From: Dehalococcoidia bacterium
GTDB taxonomy: Bacteria; Chloroflexota; Dehalococcoidia; Tepidiformales; Tepidiformaceae
Length of the DNA stretch: 64,000 nt
Assembly (NCBI GenBank): GCA_022824925.1
Contig: JAJDYW010000040.1
Coordinates: 179,471-243,470 of the forward strand
Reading direction: 5' to 3'
The translations under genes were made by a program, and so were the position numbers. The first letter of the stretch is position 1; the number at the start of each line of letters is the position of its first letter. Positions 57,363 through 64,000 of this stretch are shown here, in pieces. Below the pieces are notes generated by a model that worked only from the letters and a program-made list of their open reading frames with translations, was not told where the DNA came from and made no database searches.

Positions 57363-57679
57363 GGCGCAGGCAACCGGCATCTCGAGTGAGGCTCAAACCC
57401 GAGACAGTGTGGAGGTGTCTCAACCGCCTCAACCTGTCGCAGAATAAGCTGGCGCTGCGCGTGGGCATCAGTTCGGGTTACCTCTCGCAGTTGATGACCG
57501 GGACGCGCTGCCCCTCGGCAGAGGTGCGCGTGGAGCTGATGGAGGCGCTCGGGGTGACGGAGTTCGACGAGTTGTTCGTCCTCGAGATCGTCTCGTCAAA
57601 CGACGCCGAGAATGTGCCTGTTGCCACGGGAGCTTTAGCCCTCGGCGCTGAGGGTCCAGAGGAGTTGAGACAGGACTGA
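57359..57679 (+). CDS. XRE-family HTH regulator
   Basis: The 106-residue protein has a helix-turn-helix near residues 24-50: LNLSQNKLALRVGISSGYLS followed by QLMTGTRCPSAEVRVELMEA, typical of Cro/CI-type DNA-binding domains. It overlaps the preceding small gene by four bases. It probably controls the element's own genes. Confidence 0.85.
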   Translation: MRRRQPASRVRLKPETVWRCLNRLNLSQNKLALRVGISSGYLSQLMTGTRCPSAEVRVELMEALGVTEFDELFVLEIVSSNDAENVPVATGALALGAEGPEELRQD

Positions 57680-57682
57680 CTG

Positions 57683-57956
57683 GTGGCGTTCCATCCGAGG
57701 GGCGTGAGTGTGTCCAAGGTCGACATTCCCGTCGCACCCGACGACATCAGGGTGACCTGGAACGCTGTCGCGGGGGCGACGTGGTACGAGATTCACCATG
57801 CAACTCCAGGAACGCAGTTCGACTTCGAGGCCACCGTTTCGGATGCGTCCTACTTGGATGAATGGCCCAACGTGCTCTACCCGGACTCCTACATAGTCCC
57901 GCGCGTGCAACAACGCTGGCTGTTCCCAATTCAGTGCTGTTGCCACGCAGTACTGA
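57683..57956 (+). pseudogene. Small FN3-domain protein, frameshifted
   Basis: The frame opens with APDDIRVTWNAVAGATWYEI and DASYLDEWPNVLYPDSYIV, an FN3-like domain, then loses sense. Removing one C from the run at 57898-57900 continues it as RACNNAGCSQFSAVATQY and a stop at 57954-57956, which completes the FN3 pattern. It starts at GTG 57683, three bases after the XRE stop. The indel may be a sequencing error instead of a true mutation. Confidence 0.65.
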
Positions 57957-58216
57957 ACCAGCCACCGTCTCGCCCCCCTTCCAACGGACCGCCGAACGCC
58001 CCCTCAGCTAGGAAGCTGCGGAACTCCCCCACGTAGGCCCGGATCTCATGGGATGAGGTGGGAGTTCACGTGTGCCTAGACCAGCGGCGGGGCGGCTCAA
58101 AGCTGTGGTTATCGTCCTACCTGCAGAGCTGACCGGTACCGTTGCTGAACCGATCCGCCCTTGCGGTCGGCGCCCACCCCATCCACCCTGCCCCGGGGGT
58201 TACGAAGCGGATCGAT
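57957..58216. other. Gap before the candidate defence genes
   Basis: No full gene is seen. On the minus strand about 57961-58057 reads SHEIRAYVGEFRSFLAEG in one frame, which resembles the C-terminal coiled-coil part of a serine recombinase and may be a relic. No convincing promoter for the next gene was found. Confidence 0.35.
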
Positions 58217-59443
58217 ATGACACCCTCCGTGCTTGCGTGGCTCGACTACTCCCAAGCTGACCAACGCCGCGCGCGGGAGATCGTCGCGATGTTCTCCCAG
58301 CGCGAGAGCCGCGACGAACTGGGACTCGGCGGGGTCCGGGACGCGCTCAGCGACACGCTGTTCCCGGGAACGTCCGTGGTCCTCACACGTGCCCGGTACT
58401 TCCTGTTCGTGCCTTGGCTGTTCCGTGAGGGCGCGCGACGCGGACACGCTGGTCCGCGACTCGCTTCGTGGGTCGAAGGCAGGGAACGGGAGCTCATAGG
58501 AGCTCTGCGAGCAGGCGGCGATCAAGAAGGCCTGATCGGCCGCGTCGTTGGATCCGGCGTCCAGCTGCTGCCCTCGAGCATCTACTGGAACAGCCTTCGG
58601 CGCTTCGGCATCTTGCGTCACGACGGGACGATGTCCCAGGTCGCGGGTCTCCGTCAGATCGCTCGCCCTGCCGAGGACGAGACCGAGTTCCTCGAACGGT
58701 CTGACGCAGTGTGGACCCCGTCGATTCCGCCAGCCCCGGACGGCTTCTTCGACCTCAAGCAGTGCGACTTCGCGCTGACTCGCGACGAGGCTACCTGGCT
58801 CGCCGAGCGGATCGTCGATGCGGCACCCGACACCCTGCTCCAATTCCTCGTGCTCAGGGGGAGCCGCCCCTCGGGCGACTCGCGATACGCCTGGGACGAC
58901 TCCGAGGCCCGGGCAGTGACGGGACCCATCGCTGAGGCGCTCGGCGAGGCTCGCCGCTTCGCCCTCGCGATGCATGGGGCCTCGCTGCTCTACAACCTGC
59001 TGCTGGCCGAGCGCGGGGAGGCACTCGGGCTTGACGAACATGCCGGCCTCCGTGACGACTTCACTAAGCGGCTCGACGAGTGGTGCAGGGAGACTGCTGG
59101 GAGCGACCTCGGCGACTGGCATCTGGACCGGCTGTGGGCTCTGGCTGCGGAGCAGGGGAGGCCGGTCTCCCTGCGTACGCGCTCGTTCGTGAGCGACTGG
59201 CTCGAACTGATACGGCGAGGGTGGACCGGCTCCGCACTCGCCAGTAGTCGCGAGGCCCGTGACCTGGTGTGTCGCCGCGAGTTGTACCAGAAAGGCAGCC
59301 AGGCGCGGCTCCGCAACGACCGGCTCATGCTGCAGTGGGGAGGTGCATCCGGTACGGGTCGCCTCAACTTCCGCTGGCCGTTCATCAGGCGCCTGCTCGA
59401 AGACATCGCCGACGGTCGGGAGGATGGCCATGCTGGCGCCTGA
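58217..59443 (+). CDS. DUF6361-like protein
   Basis: The 408-residue protein starts MTPSVLAWLDYSQADQRRAR, then RDELGLGGVRDALSDTLFPG and TRARYFLFVPWLFREGARRG, which I recognise as the DUF6361 pattern. The function of this family is unknown. No nuclease or ATPase motif is obvious. ATG 58217 begins the conserved N-terminus; the frame to 58142 is not conserved. The next gene overlaps its end by 14 bases, so it is one operon with the PLD and helicase genes. Confidence 0.8.
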   Translation: MTPSVLAWLDYSQADQRRAREIVAMFSQRESRDELGLGGVRDALSDTLFPGTSVVLTRARYFLFVPWLFREGARRGHAGPRLASWVEGRERELIGALRAGGDQEGLIGRVVGSGVQLLPSSIYWNSLRRFGILRHDGTMSQVAGLRQIARPAEDETEFLERSDAVWTPSIPPAPDGFFDLKQCDFALTRDEATWLAERIVDAAPDTLLQFLVLRGSRPSGDSRYAWDDSEARAVTGPIAEALGEARRFALAMHGASLLYNLLLAERGEALGLDEHAGLRDDFTKRLDEWCRETAGSDLGDWHLDRLWALAAEQGRPVSLRTRSFVSDWLELIRRGWTGSALASSREARDLVCRRELYQKGSQARLRNDRLMLQWGGASGTGRLNFRWPFIRRLLEDIADGREDGHAGA

Positions 59444-61235
59444 CAGCCGCGCCCTCCTCCTCGACGCACTGAGGCCTCCTCCCGGGTACTCGCTCGACCA
59501 CGCCGTTGCGACGACGTTCACCCTCGACCTCGAGTCTGCCCTGACGGTTCCGCTCGCGTTCGCAGGCTTCCGCTTCGAGGAGCAACTCGATCCCGTCGAG
59601 GTCATTCAGGCGCTGCGCGAGATGAGCGCACGCTTCGACGTCTTCTGCCAGGCGGGCGCCATCAGCGACAGGCGATGGCCGTCGGATCTGCTCGCGCTGC
59701 TTGAGGATGTCGTCCACGACGTGAGGCGACCTCGCCCGGGCAATGTCTTCCATCCGAAGGTCTGGGTCCTCCGATTCGTCGATCAGTCGACGAGCCCCTC
59801 GTACCGGCTCCTCGTACTCTCCCGCAACCTCACCGCCGACCGGAGTTGGGACACGATCCTCTGGCTCGACGGGAGTCCGGGTGAGGAACCGCGCGAGAGG
59901 AACGCGCCGCTCTCGCACTTCATCGAGTCGCTACCCGACCTGGCGGTGACGCCGCTGCCGGCCGAGCGCCGCGCTGCCCTAGCGTCGCTCGCCGACGAGC
60001 TGCGGCTGGTCGAGTGGGACTTGCCGCAAGGCGCCCACGAGGCCCGCTTCCACTCCATCGGGGTTCCCGGGTCGCGCCCGTTCGAAGTCGAAGAGCACCT
60101 CAGCGGCGAGCGCGTGCTGGTTGTCTCGCCGTTCCTGCGCGAGGGAGCGCTGCGGCGTCTGTTCGGGCCGGGGGGTGACGCGAGGTCCGTGCTCGTGTCG
60201 CGCGGCGAAGAGCTCCATACCGTCCTGCCGGGCGCACTCGAAGGCTTGGACGTGTACGAGCTCGATCCGACGGCGGGCCTCGCCGGGGAGGACGAGGAAG
60301 CGGGGGAGACCGACCAAGCCTTCCTCACACGCCTCCACGCGAAGCTCTTCGTGGTCGAGCGGGGGAGGCTCGCCCATCTCTTCGTCGGCTCGGCCAACGC
60401 AACAGACGCTGGCCTCGGCCAGAACGTCGAGTTCCTGTGCGAGCTCGTCGGCCCGGTCGGGACGTTCGGGATTGACCCCCTGATCGGCGACGACACGCCG
60501 CTCCGCGCCATGCTCACGCCATACGTCGCATCAGGGGGCGAGGAGGAGAACGACAGCAATCCGGATGGGCGGGCTCTCGAGGGCCTGCTGCTCGACATCG
60601 CTGCCGGGAGCCGCTTCCGCACCAGCGTGAGTGAAGAACCTGGCGGGTGGGTCCCGCGCGTGACGACTGATGCCGGGCTGCCGCCATTCCCAGAGGGCGC
60701 CGAGGTCTCGATCGGCCCCCACAACCGCCCGATCGAGACCCGCCGCCTCCGTGCCGCCGAGCCCGTTGACGTCGCGTTCGCGCCCCGCGAACTCGCCGAT
60801 CTCACGCCGTTCCTCCGCCTCACCGTGCGCCGCAGGGTCGAGGGCGAGGACCTGGAGCGCTCGACCGTCGTCTGCTCGCGGCTGGTAGGTGCGCCGAGCG
60901 ACCGGTTCGACGAGATCCTGGCTCGGCAGATCGACACGCCCGAGAAGTTCCTGCGGCTGCTCGCCCTCCTCATCGGCTTCGCATCGAGGACCAGTTCCGA
61001 CGCAGCCCTGACCGGCGATGGGGCGGGCGTCTGGGCGGCTGGTACCGGGCAGGGCGTCCTCGAACTGCTCGCACGCGCCCTGTCCGAGACCCCCGAGTCC
61101 ATCGACCACCTCGAGTCGATCGTCGAGCAGCTGCGCCGGTCTCCGAGCGGGAGGGCCGTACTTCCTGAGGGCTGGGATGACGTCTGGCTGCCGGCTCTGG
61201 AGGCGCGACGTGCGATGCTCGCGGGCAACTCATGA
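59430..61235 (+). CDS. Phospholipase-D-fold protein (putative nuclease)
   Basis: The 601-residue protein has two HKD-type motifs. The first is NVFHPKVWVLRF (about residue 105) with SRNLTADRSWD; the second is LHAKLFVVERGRLAHLFVGS followed by ANATDAGLGQNVEFL (about residues 302-335). A long C-terminal region has no recognised domain. PLD-fold proteins in restriction and defence loci are often DNA-cutting nucleases. GGAGG is six bases before ATG 59430, and the end overlaps the helicase ATG by four bases. Confidence 0.82.
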   Translation: MLAPDSRALLLDALRPPPGYSLDHAVATTFTLDLESALTVPLAFAGFRFEEQLDPVEVIQALREMSARFDVFCQAGAISDRRWPSDLLALLEDVVHDVRRPRPGNVFHPKVWVLRFVDQSTSPSYRLLVLSRNLTADRSWDTILWLDGSPGEEPRERNAPLSHFIESLPDLAVTPLPAERRAALASLADELRLVEWDLPQGAHEARFHSIGVPGSRPFEVEEHLSGERVLVVSPFLREGALRRLFGPGGDARSVLVSRGEELHTVLPGALEGLDVYELDPTAGLAGEDEEAGETDQAFLTRLHAKLFVVERGRLAHLFVGSANATDAGLGQNVEFLCELVGPVGTFGIDPLIGDDTPLRAMLTPYVASGGEEENDSNPDGRALEGLLLDIAAGSRFRTSVSEEPGGWVPRVTTDAGLPPFPEGAEVSIGPHNRPIETRRLRAAEPVDVAFAPRELADLTPFLRLTVRRRVEGEDLERSTVVCSRLVGAPSDRFDEILARQIDTPEKFLRLLALLIGFASRTSSDAALTGDGAGVWAAGTGQGVLELLARALSETPESIDHLESIVEQLRRSPSGRAVLPEGWDDVWLPALEARRAMLAGNS

Positions 61236-64000
61236 CCGAACCGACGCGGAACAGTCGGACCGGAGCGCTGAGCGACTTCCAGCGAGCGACGGCGGAGCAT
61301 GCGTTCCGTCGCCTGTTCCTCGACCAGGACTCCTCGAGGCGCTTCCTCGTCGCCGACGAGACGGGTCTGGGCAAGACCCACGTCGCGAGGGAGGTCATCG
61401 CCCGGACACTCGACCACCTCCAGGACGTAGAGCACGTCGGCCGCGTGGACATCGTCTACGTGTGTTCGAACGCGGACATCGCTGCCCAGAACATCCGCAA
61501 GCTCAACGTCTCTGGGTCCGGGAGCGAGAGCTTCGCGACCCGCCTCAGCCTGCTCATCATGCAGCCGGACGTGCTGAAGCCCACGGTCAACGGGGACCGC
61601 AAGCCCGCCACCTTCGTCGCCTTTACCCCCGCTACGTCGTTTCAGTTCGGGTGGCAGATGGGGACGGCCACCGAGCGTGCGGTGCTCTACCTGCTTCTGC
61701 GCGACCACCTGGGACTCCGCCGAGCGCGGAGGACCGCAGCGGAGCGCATCTTCCAGGGAGGCGTCGGCAGCCGCACGAGATTCGTGGATGCGTACGTCTC
61801 GGCCGTCCGGCGCACGAGCTTCGAATGCAGCATCCGCAACGCCTTCCTGCAGGCGTTCGACCGGAGCGAGGAGCGGGCGTCGCTCGTCTCCTTGATCGAC
61901 GAGGTCATGGGACGGCGGTCCCTCACGGCGAGTCAGCGAGAGCAGGCGCGGACGATCGTCGGGAACCTGCGACGGATGCTCGCCCGGGCGGCCGTCCACG
62001 CACTTGAGCCGGACCTCGTCATCCTCGACGAGTTTCAGCGCTTCCGGAACCTGCTGGACGTGAGGACTGGCGGCGAAGCGGCCGAATTGGCGCACACCTT
62101 CTTCACCCAGTCTGACGCCCACGTGCTCCTGCTCTCGGCCACGCCGTACAAGCCGTTCACCTACGCAGAGGAGGCGGTCGAGGGCGCCGACCACTACGCG
62201 GACTTCCTGAAGACGCTTGAGTTCCTCGCGGCGTCCGATGAGCCGGTGGACTCGGTTCGGACCGACCTCGATGCCCTGCGACAGGCGGCGCTCACGGGTG
62301 CACCAGTGAGCGCGATCCGGGATCGCGTGCAAGCCACCCTCCGGCGCTGGATCGCCCGGACTGAGCGGCCCGAGGGAGGCCGGACCACCACCACGCTCGA
62401 CACCACCGCAGATGGTTCCGTCCGCGCGGAGGACTTCGCGGGCTACGTTGCTCTGCGACGGGTGGCAGACGAAGTCAGGGCGCCGCTCAGCGTTGAGTAC
62501 TGGAAGTCGTCTCCGTACTTCCTCAACTTCCTGAACGGGTATCGCGTCGGGGAACGAGTGCGCGAGGACATGAAGGTTCCCGAGCGCCGCGCCCGGCTCA
62601 CGACCCACTTCAGCGGTGCGCAGCGGCTCGCGAAGTCCGATGTAGGACAGTTCCAGCCAGTCGAGTGGGGGAACGCCCGCATGCGCGCGCTGGCTGCGGA
62701 GATGCTCGACCCAGGGTGGTGGAGACTCCTGTGGATGCCGCCGTCATTGCCCTATCACCGGCTCGGCGGCCCATACAAGTCCGTCGCTCCGACCACCATC
62801 ACCAAGCAGCTCATCTTCTCCAGCTGGGTGGCCGCCCCGTCCGCCATCGCCTCGCTTCTGAGCTATGAGGTCCAGCGGCAGATCTTCACCCAAGCGGGAC
62901 AGTCCGAGAACACGCCCGCCGCCCGCGCGGCCATTGCCAACCGCCTCGACTACCGGATGACGGATGAGCGGCCAGCCTCGATGTCCGCGCTTGCGCTGTT
63001 CTGGCCGCAGCCGACGCTCGCCGACCAGACCGATCCCCTCGACGCTGCCCGCGACCACGACGAACCGCAGGATGTGGAGCGCGTCATGGAGTGGGCCCGT
63101 GAGCGCGTCGAGCAGGTCGTCGGTCCCGCGGGAGGCAGCAGTGCCCCGGCGAGCGCCGCCTGGCACTGGTACGCACCCATGCGAGCGGACCGCGACAGTG
63201 CTCTCGCATCGGCCCTCGTCGAGGTGCCACGACGAACCTTCGCCGAGGCACTCGCGAGACCCGTTGCTGAGCAGGCGACCGGTGACGTGCCGCGAGCGCT
63301 GGACGCCCATGTGGAGCAGGCGCTGCGGGCGCTGGCCGGCTGGACACCCGAGTCGGAGCGCCCGGCGGACCTGATCACAACCAGCGTGCTGCTAGGGCTC
63401 GGGGCTCCGGGGAATATCGCGTGGCGCGCACTCAGCCGGCTGCGGCAGCCCCGACGACCAGGTAACCGAACTTGGACGATGGCAGGCTGCGGCGATCCTC
63501 GCGTCTGGCCTGCGAAGCCTGTTCTCCCGGCCCGACACGGTGCTGCTCATCGACAGCCTGCACGCGCGCTCCGCCGGGCCCGCCCGCGCAGACGAGAGTG
63601 CGTACTGGCGCAGGGTCGCTCGCTACTGCATCGACGGAGGACTCCAGGCCGTCCTCGACGAGTATGTGCATCACCTCGCCGGAGAGTCGGGAGTCGACGC
63701 CACGACGGACGAGGGGCTCATCTCGCTCGCCAGCACTGCGCGGCGCGCCATCTCCCTCAGGGAGTCGGTCTACCGGGCCACGGACATCGACGAGTTCGAC
63801 GGCGACGGTATCCCGTTCCCGAGCCGCTACGCGCTGCGGTTCGGGAGCACTCGGCACAGCCAGGATGAGTCCCGGCTCCCCGAGGTTAGGGCAGCCTTCA
63901 ACTCGCCGTTCTGGCCATTCGTGCTCGCGACGACCTCGGTCGGACAGGAGGGCATCGACTTCCACTGGTGGTGCCATTCCATCGTCCACTGGAATCTCCC
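61232..64000 (+). CDS. SF2/SNF2-like helicase, frameshifted and cut by window edge
   Basis: The protein begins TEPTRNSRTGALSDFQRATA and has Walker A ADETGLGKTHVAREVI (about residue 45). Motif II is ILDEFQRFRNLLD (about 265) and motif III LLLSATPYKPFTYAEE (about 300), so it is an SF2 helicase/translocase. At about 63449-63452 the frame shifts: dropping one C of CCCC lets it continue to the edge as WQAAAILASGLRSLF and ATTSVGQEGIDFHWWCHSIV, the helicase C-lobe motifs V/VI. In the given frame it runs on as nonsense to 63868. Its ATG overlaps the PLD gene stop. Confidence 0.85.

Larger units (their letters stand above)
55241..64000. mobile_element. Integrative element in tRNA-Arg, left part
   Basis: A serine recombinase gene abuts and runs antisense into tRNA-Arg, the usual sign of an element integrated at a tRNA 3' end. 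Rightward follow a LexA-like box, a small regulator cassette and a three-gene candidate defence unit. Codon and base use look somewhat less G/C-extreme than the core genes. The distal end and its tRNA-derived repeat are not in the window. Confidence 0.72.

Noticed and set aside
63432..63989. Minus-strand 185-residue frame at the right edge
   Set aside because: The plus strand in the restored frame carries helicase C-lobe motifs; the minus frame has none.

Overview
The window is a high-GC (about 70% by eye) bacterial chromosome segment, densely packed and mostly free of mobile DNA except near the right end. Its gene set best fits Chloroflexota, probably a Dehalococcoidia/SAR202-like lineage. 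It has a KorAB-type 2-oxoacid:ferredoxin oxidoreductase, an F420-dependent LLM oxidoreductase, lipoproteins and surface proteins with Thr-Pro-rich linkers, an ERG4/ERG24-family reductase, and PIN-domain toxin-antitoxin pairs. This assignment is an inference from gene content; no rRNA or other phylogenetic marker was compared.

Layout. 0-5.2 kb: the truncated end of an AAA ATPase, then minus-strand metabolic genes (enoyl-CoA hydratase, VanY-like carboxypeptidase lipoprotein, two alpha/beta hydrolases). 5.3-9.3 kb: a KorA-KorB operon flanked on both sides by CBS-domain proteins. 9.5-15.7 kb: a cytidylate-kinase-like protein, ilvE, and a tightly overlapped def - LOG-like - eno operon. 15.7-18.2 kb: nadB-nadC. 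18.2-21.7 kb: a TIM-barrel isomerase-like gene and the dxr-rseP pair. 21.8-25.7 kb: a VapBC pair, an NAD-dependent epimerase, tRNA-Val, an A+T-richer carbamoyltransferase-like gene and a repeat-containing lipoprotein. 26-39.9 kb: a methyltransferase, a MarR regulator and, divergent from it, an 11.9-kb gene for a 3,966-residue surface protein built from ten FN3/Ig-like/cadherin supermodules. 40-47 kb: small lipoprotein and membrane genes, a sterol-reductase-family protein, and an NCS2 permease (with an RsbW-like tail), beta-carbonic anhydrase and SulP-STAS group. 47-48.5 kb: two more PIN toxin-antitoxin pairs. 48.5-55.2 kb: an ABC exporter, NudC, a DUF192 lipoprotein-like protein, an amidohydrolase, an F420-dependent oxidoreductase and a two-subunit CoA-transferase.

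From 55.24 kb to the end lies what looks like an integrative element seated in tRNA-Arg(CCU). A large serine recombinase runs antisense into the tRNA. After it come a LexA-like box, a small XRE regulator cassette, and three overlapping genes for a DUF6361-like protein, a two-motif phospholipase-D-fold protein and an SF2/SNF2-like helicase. I read this three-gene unit as a candidate anti-phage or anti-plasmid system; it is the most interesting content here, although its right end is outside the window.

Two further patterns run through the window. Many genes lack a Shine-Dalgarno site and instead carry a -10-like TANNNT hexamer 6-9 bases before the start codon, suggesting frequent leaderless mRNAs. 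Three genes (SulP, a small FN3 protein and the helicase) each become intact if a single base is added to or removed from a G or C run, which points to sequencing or assembly indels at least as much as to biology.
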